NCBI GenBank assembly: GCA_030539335.1 | Contig: JAUNSG010000009.1 | Location: 30,712-94,711 of the forward strand | From: Eubacteriales bacterium | GTDB lineage: Bacteria > Bacillota > Clostridia > Oscillospirales > Butyricicoccaceae | Reading direction: 5' to 3' | Length of the DNA: 64,000 nt | Shown: piece after piece, positions 33,655 through 40,897 of the stretch | Numbering within the stretch: the first letter of the stretch is position 1 | How the letters are laid out: every line of letters begins with the position of its first letter | Position numbers and translations under genes: made by a program | Notes under the pieces: generated by a model | What the model was told of the DNA's origin: nothing | Database searches by the model: none | The model's input: the letters and a program-made list of their open reading frames with translations, nothing else

Positions 33655-34131
33655 ATGAAAACAAAGGATATCATTCTCGAACTGCGGACAAAACATCATA
33701 TGACACAGAGCGCGCTTGCAGAACGGCTTTCCGTCACGCGGCAGGCGGTGTCACGCTGGGAGACCGGCGAAACCACCCCGGACATCGATACGCTGAAGGC
33801 GTTATCCAAGCTGTTTGATCGATCCATCAACACACTGTTGGGAAGCCCCCGCCAATTGATCTGCCAATGCTGCGGCATGCCATTGGATGACGCTTCGATC
33901 AGCCGGGAACCGGATGGGGCGTTTAACGAGGATTATTGCAAATGGTGCTATGCCGACGGCCGCTTCGTATATCAATCCATGGAGGAATTGATTGCGTTTC
34001 TCGCCGATCACATGGCAAGCGAGACCTATCCTGCGGAACAGGTCCGCCGGTTCTGTGAGGAACAGCTCCCCAAACTCAAGCATTGGAAAACGGAGCACGG
34101 CAACGAAAACCAAGGGCAGGACCCGCGCTGA
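33655..34131 (+). CDS. XRE regulator fused to a zinc-ribbon domain
   Basis: 158 residues. N-terminal Cro/CI helix-turn-helix (LELRTKHHMTQSALAERLSV, then TRQAVSRWETGETTPDIDTL; about 8-48), followed by a putative zinc-ribbon domain (LICQCCGMPLDDASISRE near 69 and EDYCKWCYADGRF near 91). This combination is common in Firmicutes and is thought to be a metal- or redox-linked regulator; targets unknown. AAAGGGGA precedes the ATG, with a TACAAT box 25-30 bases further up. Monocistronic. Confidence 0.88.
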   Translation: MKTKDIILELRTKHHMTQSALAERLSVTRQAVSRWETGETTPDIDTLKALSKLFDRSINTLLGSPRQLICQCCGMPLDDASISREPDGAFNEDYCKWCYADGRFVYQSMEELIAFLADHMASETYPAEQVRRFCEEQLPKLKHWKTEHGNENQGQDPR

Positions 34132-34171
34132 TCGTTGATTGCACTTTGTAATTTTTCTTCAAACAAAAACA

Positions 34172-34197
34172 GAGGGTATACCCTTTCGGTAACCCTC
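34172..34197 (-). terminator. Hairpin with U-rich tail on the minus strand
   Basis: GAGGGT-TACC pairs with GGTA-ACCCTC; the U-rich tail (TGTTTTTGTTTG) is on the minus strand, not after the plus-strand XRE gene. It would end a leftward transcript coming from the 34.3-35.0 kb region, though no gene is seen there on that strand. Confidence 0.5.
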
Positions 34198-34314
34198 AAC
34201 AAGTATAGTATATCACATTCTGTAACAGGGCGCAAGAACTGCCCGATATCTTTTAAAATTTGTTTACCTTTGTGAAAAACCGTCAAAAAAAATAGATTTT
34301 TTTGAAATTTTCTA

Positions 34315-34343
34315 TTGACATTTCCTATTCCAAATGTTATAGT
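34315..34343 (+). promoter_or_regulatory. Strong promoter of the repeated-module transcript
   Basis: TTGACA (34315-34320), 17-bp spacer, TATAGT (34338-34343). Start expected near 34350. It drives a region of about 640 bases ending in the terminator at 34956-34988. Confidence 0.85.
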
Positions 34344-34444
34344 TTAATCACAAAATAACAGAAGGACAAAACGCTACCTAATCGTTCTTCTGTTTAAATA
34401 GATTCTTATCACAATCGGAATCTATTAGAAAGGCGGTGGGTCCA

Positions 34445-34522
34445 ATGGCAATTGAACATTCGTGCAGCAGCCAGATGGCTCGCTGTGGTTATCGTACAAA
34501 CAATTTCATCTTGCATAGGTAA
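34445..34522 (+). CDS. Short ORF 1 of the repeated-module transcript (25 aa)
   Basis: Starts MAIEHSCSSQMARC and ends NNFILHR. Preceded by AAAGGCGGTGGGTCCA. No recognised family. Listed because it follows module 1; translation is not certain. Confidence 0.3.
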   Translation: MAIEHSCSSQMARCGYRTNNFILHR

Positions 34523-34644
34523 TCGGACAGACGTCTCTATTTGGAGTGAATACGACAGGAGTCGACACTAGTGCAGCCCATAGGTTTGCGAAAGATGATT
34601 TGGAATGTTGCCTGTGCCGAGACTATGGAAAGCGAGTGAGTCCG

Positions 34645-34698
34645 ATGGGATCGCAGGAAACGAAGCAGATTGCTGAATCGTTTGTTAAGTATTTTTGA
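34645..34698 (+). CDS. Short ORF 2 of the repeated-module transcript (17 aa)
   Basis: MGSQETKQIAESFVKYF, preceded by AAAGCGAGTGAGTCCG. Shares the start MGSQ with the next ORF, beyond what the module alone dictates. No known family. Confidence 0.3.
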   Translation: MGSQETKQIAESFVKYF

Positions 34699-34712
34699 AG
34701 GCGTGGATCCGA

Positions 34713-34787
34713 ATGGGTTCGCAATATCCGAAAATCAAAAATTTCTTTTGTAAGCGAGTGATTCCAATGGGTGTTTGTATCTGGTAG
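34713..34787 (+). CDS. Short ORF 3 of the repeated-module transcript (24 aa)
   Basis: Starts MGSQYPKIKNFFC and ends MGVCIW. The frame runs through module 4, whose ATG (34767) is in frame and would give a 6-residue product. No known family. Confidence 0.3.
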   Translation: MGSQYPKIKNFFCKRVIPMGVCIW

Positions 34788-34877
34788 TTTATGAAGTAAC
34801 GTCATCATGGGGATGATAAAGGAGAATTCGATTCCGGATTCTCAATAATAATAAAAAAAAGAAAGCGGGTGAAGCCG

Positions 34878-34955
34878 ATGGGCCTAGAAGAAGTGACCGT
34901 TGGTTTCGAAAAGGATTTTTGTAACGAGTCCTGTTTCGCAGAAAATGGTAATTGA
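34878..34955 (+). CDS. Short ORF 5 of the repeated-module transcript (25 aa)
   Basis: Starts MGLEEVTVGFEKDF and ends ESCFAENGN, stopping at the base of the terminator stem. Preceded by AAAGCGGGTGAAGCCG. No known family. Confidence 0.3.
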   Translation: MGLEEVTVGFEKDFCNESCFAENGN

Positions 34956-34988
34956 CGACTTCCTGTTGATGCAGGAAGTCGTTTTTTA
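34956..34988 (+). terminator. Strong terminator of the repeated-module transcript
   Basis: ACGACTTCCTG pairs perfectly with CAGGAAGTCGT around TTGATG, then TTTTTT. It isolates this transcript from rnr. Confidence 0.92.
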
Positions 34989-35103
34989 TCCCAGCGAAGA
35001 TTGCGCCACATTCTTTCTCCCGCCTATGTTTTTCTTTCCCAATCTTTGATATACTAATCTTGATATCACAATCGTACCCGTTTGAAAACGGAGGGAGATT
35101 TTT

Positions 35104-37245
35104 ATGACGATACCATCCAATCAAGACACATTACAGCAGGCAATCCTCGATTGCACAGCCGAACCGCAAACCCCGGATCAGCTCCTGCGTCAGCTGTCCA
35201 AGCGGGGCATCAAGGCGAACCGGCGCGAGATGCAGGAAGCTCTGTCCGCGCTGGTCGAGCGCGCCGAACTGATGCGCGCCCGCAACAGCCGCTATGCCCA
35301 TCCGGAGTACTTTGGCTGTTTCCGCGGCACTTTCTGCGGTACTGGCCGCAGTTATTCCTTTGTCACGCCGGAAGGCGGCGGCGAAGATATTTTTATCCCG
35401 CCGCATCGCGACGGCGGAGCCTGGAACGGAGATCGTGTGCTGGTACACTATCTCGAAAAAACCGGACATCGGCGCGGGGCCTCTCGCCGAAACGAAACCC
35501 GGCGCGAGGCGGAAGTCTACCGCATCCTGGAAGAAAAACGGGAGGAGCTGGTCGGCACACTGGCGCTGCGCGGCAAAATGGTCGTATTCCGTGCGGACAA
35601 CGGCAAATATCCGGACATCGTTATCGGCAAAAAGCACACGGGCGGCGCCCATCCCGGCGACCGTGTCGCGGTACAGGTGGTGTTCCGCGGCGGCGACAAA
35701 TACCTGCCGCAGGGCGTTGTCGTCCAGACCTTTGGCGCGGCGGACAGCATGGAGGCATCGATTGCCGCCATCCTGCACGAAAACAGCATCCTTGATGAAT
35801 TCCCGCAGGAGGTTTTGCAGGAAGCCGACCACATTGGCCCGACGGTAAGCGAAGCAGACTGCGTCGGTCGTCTCGATTTGCGTGACACGGTTCTATTCAC
35901 CATCGATGGCGACAGCGCCAAGGACTTCGACGACGCCGTTTCTCTGGAGTCGCTTCCCAATGGCCGCTTCCGGCTCGGTGTCCATATCGCCGACGTCTCG
36001 CATTACGTCCGCCCCGGCACCCACCTGAACGAAGAGGCATTCCGCCGCGGCACTTCGGTTTACTATCCCGGACATGTCGTCCCGATGCTGCCGTTTGCAC
36101 TTTCCAATGGCATCTGTTCGCTCAACCCGGAGGTCGACCGTCTCGCGTTTTCCGTCCTCGTCGAGCTGGATTCCGGCGGTACGCGCGGTACCGTTGCATT
36201 CCACCGCTCTGTCATCCGCTCATCTGCCCGTCTGACCTACAACCAGGTCAATCTGGCGCTGACCGATCAGCCCTGCACGGTTCCCGCTGCACTGATCCCT
36301 ACGCTGAAACAGATGAATGCGCTGGCACACACGCTGCATGCGCTTCGCCTCACCCGTGGTGCACTGGAATTGAACATTCCGGAATGTGAAATCGACTGCG
36401 ACGAACAGGGCAATGTCTCGACCGTCTCCCAACGGGAGCGCGGCGACGCCGAGCATCTGATCGAAGAATTTATGTTGCTTGCCAACGAAGCGGTCGCCGA
36501 GCACCTGTTCAAGCAGAGCATGGCATGCGTCTATCGTGTCCACGAAAGCCCCGATCCGCAGAAATTACAGGAATTTGCCCGTCAGGCCCGCCTGTTTGGG
36601 TTCCGCCTGAGCGATGATGACTTAAAAGACACCTGTGCTTTACAGGAAGTTCTTCACCGGTCCGAGGGGAAGGATTTCCAATACGCCCTGTCCACCCTGC
36701 TTCTGCGTGCCATGGCACGTGCCCGTTATGCCCCGGACAACCTCGGTCACTATGGATTAGCTGCAAAATATTATCTGCACTTCACCTCCCCCATCCGGCG
36801 CTATCCCGATCTGGTCGTACACCGGATGCTGGCAAAGCAATTGGACGGGCAGCAGTCCTCCGCGGACGACCGCGCCTTCTGCACGGAAGCGGCAGTACAG
36901 TCCTCGGATCGTGAGGTCGCGGCGGACAACGCGGAACGGCAGATCGACAAGCTGTATCAGGCACTGTATTTATCGCAGTTCCTCGGCGAGGAGTTCTCCG
37001 GCTATGTTTCCAGCGTGACAAATTTCGGTATCTTTGTTTGTCTGGACAACCTCATCGAGGGCCTCGTCCGTCTGGACACCATGCAGAACGATTGGTTTGA
37101 ATATGATCCGGAGCGCATGATCCTGATCGGCAAACGCACCGGACAGCGGTATTATCTCGGACGCAGGGTCCGCATCAAGGTGGCCAACGCGTCGCCGACC
37201 TCCGGACAGATCGATTTTCTCCTTGTACCGGGCGAAACGCATTAA
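35104..37245 (+). CDS. rnr: Ribonuclease R
   Basis: 713-residue 3'-5' exoribonuclease of the RNB family. N-terminal winged helix (about 10-60), cold-shock/OB domains (GRSYSFVTPEGGGEDIFIPP near 80-99), the RNB catalytic core with DSAKDFDDAVSLE near 273-285 and FTSPIRRYPDLVVHRML near 561-577, and a C-terminal S1 domain (FSGYVSSVTNFGIFVCLDN near 637). Its lysine-rich tail is short. GGAGGG precedes ATG 35104 and a TATACT box lies about 50 bases upstream. In many Firmicutes rnr lies with secG; here secG is 1.5 kb away on the other strand. Confidence 0.96.
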   Translation: MTIPSNQDTLQQAILDCTAEPQTPDQLLRQLSKRGIKANRREMQEALSALVERAELMRARNSRYAHPEYFGCFRGTFCGTGRSYSFVTPEGGGEDIFIPPHRDGGAWNGDRVLVHYLEKTGHRRGASRRNETRREAEVYRILEEKREELVGTLALRGKMVVFRADNGKYPDIVIGKKHTGGAHPGDRVAVQVVFRGGDKYLPQGVVVQTFGAADSMEASIAAILHENSILDEFPQEVLQEADHIGPTVSEADCVGRLDLRDTVLFTIDGDSAKDFDDAVSLESLPNGRFRLGVHIADVSHYVRPGTHLNEEAFRRGTSVYYPGHVVPMLPFALSNGICSLNPEVDRLAFSVLVELDSGGTRGTVAFHRSVIRSSARLTYNQVNLALTDQPCTVPAALIPTLKQMNALAHTLHALRLTRGALELNIPECEIDCDEQGNVSTVSQRERGDAEHLIEEFMLLANEAVAEHLFKQSMACVYRVHESPDPQKLQEFARQARLFGFRLSDDDLKDTCALQEVLHRSEGKDFQYALSTLLLRAMARARYAPDNLGHYGLAAKYYLHFTSPIRRYPDLVVHRMLAKQLDGQQSSADDRAFCTEAAVQSSDREVAADNAERQIDKLYQALYLSQFLGEEFSGYVSSVTNFGIFVCLDNLIEGLVRLDTMQNDWFEYDPERMILIGKRTGQRYYLGRRVRIKVANASPTSGQIDFLLVPGETH

Positions 37246-37263
37246 CTCATCTGTAGAATAGAA

Positions 37264-37306
37264 AAGAAGGAGCGATAAGATTGCAGCTTATTACTCCTTC
37301 TTTTTC
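37264..37306 (+). terminator. Terminator of rnr
   Basis: AAGAAGGAG and ATAAG pair with CTTAT and CTCCTTCTT, then TTTTTCC. It may also serve the convergent reductase gene. Confidence 0.8.
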
Positions 37307-37325
37307 CGTTTCTCTCCGAAGTTAC

Positions 37326-37892
37326 CTAAAACGGCTTTTTTCTCTCACGTACTGCCACGCTTCTTCCCAATTCTCTGGCCTCCTCCAGAGCCGCATGACC
37401 TGAAATATCTCCTTTTTTCAAAACCCCTTTTGCCGAAACCTCTCCCCTATTGCTCCAATGCAAAGCGGCGGCTATCATTCTGTATTGAGCAATCAGTCCG
37501 TCCATCTCATGATCGTCTTGACTGCCACAGACCGCAAGCAAAATCGACTGTTTCTGCGGCAGGGTTCTACTCAACAATGCATAACAGCGATCTACAAACG
37601 CCTTCATCTGAGAGGAAAACCCAAAGAAATACAATGGTGTCGCCAAAACGACAACATCTGCGTGGTCTAATTTGTCATAGATTCTCTGCATATCGTCACT
37701 CTGCACACATGCCCCATGATTTCTCATGCAGTAATCGCATCCCAGACAGCCGTGGATATTATAATTTTGCAGTGTGAGCTTTTCAACCGTATGACCGCTT
37801 TCCAATGCCCCTTCGATCAGCGCATCTGCCAAAGCGTCGGTATTTCCGCCCTTTCTCGGGCTTCCCACGAGAACGAGAAAATTCTTTTTCAT
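37326..37892 (-). CDS. NADPH-dependent FMN reductase / flavodoxin-like protein
   Basis: 188 residues, flavodoxin fold. FMN phosphate loop GSPRKGGNTDAL at 11-22 and ATPLYFFGFSSQMKAFVDRC near 84-103; between them CLGCDYCMRNHGAC near 49-62 is the Cys cluster of the iron-sulfur flavoprotein-like (Isf/NAD(P)H oxidoreductase) subgroup. Catalyses flavin- or quinone-type reductions; substrate unknown. Divergent from an HxlR regulator, which usually controls such redox genes. Promoter at 37927-37955. Confidence 0.88.
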   Translation of the reverse strand: MKKNFLVLVGSPRKGGNTDALADALIEGALESGHTVEKLTLQNYNIHGCLGCDYCMRNHGACVQSDDMQRIYDKLDHADVVVLATPLYFFGFSSQMKAFVDRCYALLSRTLPQKQSILLAVCGSQDDHEMDGLIAQYRMIAAALHWSNRGEVSAKGVLKKGDISGHAALEEARELGRSVAVRERKKPF

Positions 37893-37926
37893 GATTACTT
37901 CCTCCAGCTAAATTTCTTTACAAAAA

Positions 37927-37955
37927 AGTATAAATCGATATAATAGGATTGTAAA
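37927..37955 (-). promoter_or_regulatory. Promoter of the FMN reductase gene
   Basis: TTTACA (37950-37955), 17-bp spacer, TATACT (37927-37932), 35 bases before the gene's ATG. Confidence 0.75.
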
Positions 37956-37968
37956 GTACGCACATTTT

Positions 37969-37983
37969 GGTTAGATACTAACC
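37969..37983. promoter_or_regulatory. Candidate HxlR operator
   Basis: GGTTAG-ATA-CTAACC, a perfect dyad within TTTGGTTAGATACTAACCC. It lies 14 bases upstream of the reductase -35 and next to the ribosome binding site of the HxlR gene. Confidence 0.6.
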
Positions 37984-37999
37984 CAAAGGAGAGTGTAAA

Positions 38000-38350
38000 A
38001 TGGATCGAACCGGCTGTGTCTCTACTGGTATCCCGATTGAGAATACCGACTTTGGCTATACGCTATCCGTTATTGGTGGAAAATATAAGATGATTATTTT
38101 ATATTGGATCGCCGAATATAAGGTGATCCGGTATAACGCATTAAAGCGGAAGATCGGCACGATCTCCCACAAAACGCTGAGTCAGTCCCTTAAGGAACTG
38201 GAAAAAGATCACATCATTATTCGGACAGAATATCCACAGATTCCTCCAAAGGTGGAATATCGTTTGTCCCCCAAAGGAATCTCCCTCATTCCCGTGCTGG
38301 ATTTCATGTGTCAATGGGGACAGGAGAACCGCCCGGATGCACAGGAATGA
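38000..38350 (+). CDS. HxlR-family transcriptional regulator
   Basis: 116 residues, winged helix. Family text: YTLSVIGGKYKMIILYWIAE near 20-39, YNALKRKIGTISHKTLSQSL with KELEKDHII near 44-72, and PPKVEYRLSPKGISLIPVLD near 81-100. A Cys at position 6 could serve as a redox sensor, as in some HypR/YodB relatives (inference). AAAGGAG precedes the ATG. Likely controls the divergent reductase. Confidence 0.92.
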   Translation: MDRTGCVSTGIPIENTDFGYTLSVIGGKYKMIILYWIAEYKVIRYNALKRKIGTISHKTLSQSLKELEKDHIIIRTEYPQIPPKVEYRLSPKGISLIPVLDFMCQWGQENRPDAQE

Positions 38351-38359
38351 CTGCCAATA

Positions 38360-38391
38360 GAAAAAGAGCGACCGATCGGCCGCTCTTTTTT
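38360..38391 (+). terminator. Bidirectional terminator
   Basis: AAAAAGAGCG-CCG pairs with CGG-CGCTCTTTTT, with U runs on either strand. Between the HxlR gene (+) and the 38419 gene (-). Confidence 0.88.
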
Positions 38392-38418
38392 TCATAACAG
38401 AATTTTTCCGGTTGTATT

Positions 38419-38718
38419 TTATGCCTGCATAATCGCACCGCACACAATTGCGGCAACCAGGCAGAGACCCGACAGAACAGAAAACAAAAGCTGCCTGCGG
38501 AATTTATGATCTACTTTCTTCTGTACCTGTTCCGCATCGATCGCATGCTCATGCTTCACGATCTGCATTGCGCGTCCGTCGCGTTTGGCGGTGGAATATT
38601 CACTCAGCTTATCCGTCTCGACCTCCAGCTTGTTCCAATCGTGTGACAGGCGGATCACCAGTCCAATCGCGCCAAATACCAGAAAGCCAATCAGGAAAAC
38701 AATCATCAAAATTTTCAT
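38419..38718 (-). CDS. Small two-helix membrane protein
   Basis: 99 residues. Helix 1 at about 2-22 (ILMIVFLIGFLVFGAIGLVI), a charged middle segment (about 25-75), helix 2 at about 76-97 (LLFSVLSGLCLVAAIVCGAI). Not recognised as a named family. ATG 38718 has AAAGGGG upstream; an in-frame extension has none. It follows secG by 63 bases with a GGGCGCTGC/GCAGCGCC hairpin between them, and is probably co-transcribed. Confidence 0.7.
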   Translation of the reverse strand: MKILMIVFLIGFLVFGAIGLVIRLSHDWNKLEVETDKLSEYSTAKRDGRAMQIVKHEHAIDAEQVQKKVDHKFRRQLLFSVLSGLCLVAAIVCGAIMQA

Positions 38719-38781
38719 ACGATGTCCCCTTTGCTCCGAAATACAAGTCAGGCGCTGCACAAAGCAGCGCCCGAATACCAT

Positions 38782-39015
38782 TTAGCTCAATACACACAGA
38801 ATCAGCGACAGGATGACAAATATCACACAGAAGAATGTGGTGATCTTTGCCAGGATCGCATCAATACCCGTGTTTTTATTTTTTCCGTAAAATGTGTCTG
38901 CGCCGCCGGAAATCGCACCGGAGAGGCCCTGTGATGCACCCTTCTGCAGCAAAATCGTCAAAATCAGAATCAAACAGGAAACCACCTGAATTACGCCTAA
39001 TACATTCAAAACCAT
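38782..39015 (-). CDS. secG: Preprotein translocase subunit SecG
   Basis: 77 residues, typical for SecG of the SecYEG channel. Two membrane helices (about 5-23 VLGVIQVVSCLILILTILLQ and 55-76) separated by the conserved loop QKGASQGLSGAISGGADTFYG (24-44). GGAGG lies upstream of the ATG. Confidence 0.95.
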   Translation of the reverse strand: MVLNVLGVIQVVSCLILILTILLQKGASQGLSGAISGGADTFYGKNKNTGIDAILAKITTFFCVIFVILSLILCVLS

Positions 39016-39147
39016 GGGAAATTTTCTACCTCCATTGTATCATTGATCGCTTCGCCATGCCGAAGCTGTCTTTTTTTCATTCATACAGTTAATCTTAGCA
39101 TATCAAGCCGCGCATTTCAAGGAGAATTTATCGCGAATTCGATAATT

Positions 39148-39693
39148 TCACCGCGTAAGCGCTTTTTTGATCGCCGACATCGACCGTTCCGCCGCCGGCT
39201 TTCCCTGTGCATTGCAGTATACCTTGCCGGTATGTACATCAATCAGGCACAGACGTGCCACACTCCAGCCATTGTCCGGCTCGTTCGGAGTGCACTCGCG
39301 ACGGCATTGAAACCGCTTGAGCTGCTTCACCAGCTTTTTCTCCGGCTCCTTATCGATCAGCACCAACATCGTCAGCATCGTGTACATATGGGATTCCAAG
39401 TCCCACGGGACGACCTCCCGTGTCATCTTCCAGAGCGTATCAAAGTAAAAATTCAGCTTCTCCTCCGTCATCGTCCGGCACACATCGAGATACACAAATT
39501 CAAACGAGTTCTGCGCCCGCTGAATCGCCTTGATAAACATCATCTTGCGCGGATCGTTGTTGCCGTAAATCGCATGAGAGGCATAAGTATGTCCGTCAAA
39601 TTCATAATTGCGCTGGATTGCAAACGGGCCGCGCAGCCCATTTTCCAGCTCGATCAGCATATCCTGTGCTGCTGCTGTAAAGTCCTTCATCAT
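39148..39693 (-). CDS. Uncharacterised 181-residue protein
   Basis: No signal peptide or membrane helix; alpha/beta composition with WDLESHMYTMLTMLVLIDKE in the middle and a C-terminal segment WSVARLCLIDVHTGKVYCNAQ. Not recognised as a named family. Starts four bases after the nucleotidyltransferase stop, with GGAGTG as ribosome binding site overlapping that stop; two adjacent ATGs are possible. Probably functions with the nucleotidyltransferase, but nothing in the sequence says how. Confidence 0.7.
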   Translation of the reverse strand: MMKDFTAAAQDMLIELENGLRGPFAIQRNYEFDGHTYASHAIYGNNDPRKMMFIKAIQRAQNSFEFVYLDVCRTMTEEKLNFYFDTLWKMTREVVPWDLESHMYTMLTMLVLIDKEPEKKLVKQLKRFQCRRECTPNEPDNGWSVARLCLIDVHTGKVYCNAQGKPAAERSMSAIKKALTR

Positions 39694-39696
39694 CCG

Positions 39697-40596
39697 TCAC
39701 TCCGCCGGGTAAATTCCTGCCTCGGTCATACGGCGCAAGGCTTCCACTACGACCGGCTTATCTTCCTTATAGGTAACGCCGAACCACTGGGCCGGTGTAT
39801 CCAGAACACGTGCCGTTGCACGACCCTCCTGAATCAGCGTGTCCACCGCAAACGGCAGATAAAATTCCGCCTTCATCGGATCGTTTGGCAGCTTGTTCTC
39901 CAGAAAATCGACCAATCCAGCTTCCAGCTCATCCAGGAACGACGGCGTAAAGCCCCACATGTTCATAGAAACAATCGTCCCCTCGGGGATGATACCCGCT
40001 TCCGGATCGGAAATCACACCATTTTCGTCACGGGAAATCTTCGTGCGCTCTGTGATCGTTGCCAGATTGCCGCTTTCATCCGTCTGACAGATGCCGCGCG
40101 CTACGGTTCCATGCTCAGTCAGTGTGTTTTCCACACGGTAACCAACCATACAGTAGCGGTACTTGTCGTCATCCTGTGCATCCTTGAGATAATCGTACAT
40201 GCAGGAGAACGCTTCCGCACCATAGAAGTCATCCGCGTTGATGACGGCAAATGGCTCACGGAAGGTCTTTCCGACACAGTACACCGCATGTCCGGTGCCA
40301 AACGGCTTAACCCGTCCTTCCGGCGCCGTATAGCCCTCCGGCAGCCGGTCCATCGACTGGAATACATAATCTACCTGCATCAGGGATTCCGCATAACCGC
40401 CGATGCGCTCACGGAACGCCTCGATCATTTCTTCCTTGATAATAAAGACAACGCGGCGGAAACCGGCCTTCCATGCATCATAGATCGAATAATGCATGAT
40501 GATCTGCCCATTCGGGCCGACCGGCTCAATCTGCTTGAGTCCACCATAACGCGACCCCATACCTGCCGCCATAACTACCAAAACCGGATTTGACAT
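39697..40596 (-). CDS. Sugar nucleotidyltransferase-family protein
   Basis: 299 residues. Nucleotide-binding signature VVMAAGMGSRYGGLKQIEPV at 6-25 with the catalytic G-x-G-x-R followed by K, then MHYSIYDAWKAGFRRVVFII near 33-52, FGTGHAVYC near 99, and the metal Asp in FAVINADDFYG near 115-125. It resembles UTP-glucose/NDP-sugar pyrophosphorylases but is not close enough to name a substrate. ATG 40596 has GGGAGGG upstream. First gene of a two-gene operon. Confidence 0.87.
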   Translation of the reverse strand: MSNPVLVVMAAGMGSRYGGLKQIEPVGPNGQIIMHYSIYDAWKAGFRRVVFIIKEEMIEAFRERIGGYAESLMQVDYVFQSMDRLPEGYTAPEGRVKPFGTGHAVYCVGKTFREPFAVINADDFYGAEAFSCMYDYLKDAQDDDKYRYCMVGYRVENTLTEHGTVARGICQTDESGNLATITERTKISRDENGVISDPEAGIIPEGTIVSMNMWGFTPSFLDELEAGLVDFLENKLPNDPMKAEFYLPFAVDTLIQEGRATARVLDTPAQWFGVTYKEDKPVVVEALRRMTEAGIYPAE

Positions 40597-40703
40597 CGTC
40601 AATCCCTCCCATATTCTCTCATCCTTCTCCGAGCTGCTTTCCCCACTCTCGAAGTCAAAAATATTCTCTTTTATAATCAGACGAATCCCAGGATTCTTCC
40701 TGT

Positions 40704-40732
40704 ATTATACAGGATTTTTTCTTTGTTGACAA
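40704..40732 (-). promoter_or_regulatory. Promoter of the nucleotidyltransferase operon
   Basis: TTGTCA (40727-40732), 17-bp spacer, TATAAT (40704-40709). The leader is about 100 bases long. Confidence 0.75.
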
Positions 40733-40825
40733 TGTTCCCTCTTGTATTCCCGCGAAAAACTTCATTCCCTGTCAAAAAACTTTTCCTTTTTGTAATATCT
40801 TCCGAAATTGTTCCCAATATTTCAG

Positions 40826-40854
40826 TTGAATCTTACTGGGAAAATGAGTATGAT
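40826..40854 (+). promoter_or_regulatory. Promoter of the LCP-family gene
   Basis: TTGAAT (40826-40831), 17-bp spacer, TATGAT (40849-40854), 44 bases before the TTG start. Confidence 0.65.
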
Positions 40855-40897
40855 AGTAAGAACAAACTATCCCCTTCTCAGAAAAGGAGCGATCGGG

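Larger units (their letters stand above)
34350..34990 (+). ncRNA. Transcript with five repeated start-like modules
   Basis: Between a near-consensus promoter and a strong terminator lie five copies of a module close to AAAGCGnGTGAnTCCrATGGG, ending at ATG positions 34445, 34645, 34713, 34767 and 34878. Two early hairpins (AACAGAAG/CTTCTGTT and AGATTC/GAATCT) precede the first module. Each module opens a short frame (17-25 codons, one of 6), but the supposed ribosome binding sites are only GGTGG- or GAGTGA-like. It may be a multi-peptide mRNA or a structured RNA with repeated units; I cannot decide. Confidence 0.5.
40597..40897. other. Intergenic region with divergent promoters
   Basis: Holds a minus promoter at 40704-40732 for the nucleotidyltransferase and a plus promoter at 40826-40854 for the LCP gene. 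Nothing else is apparent. Confidence 0.6.
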
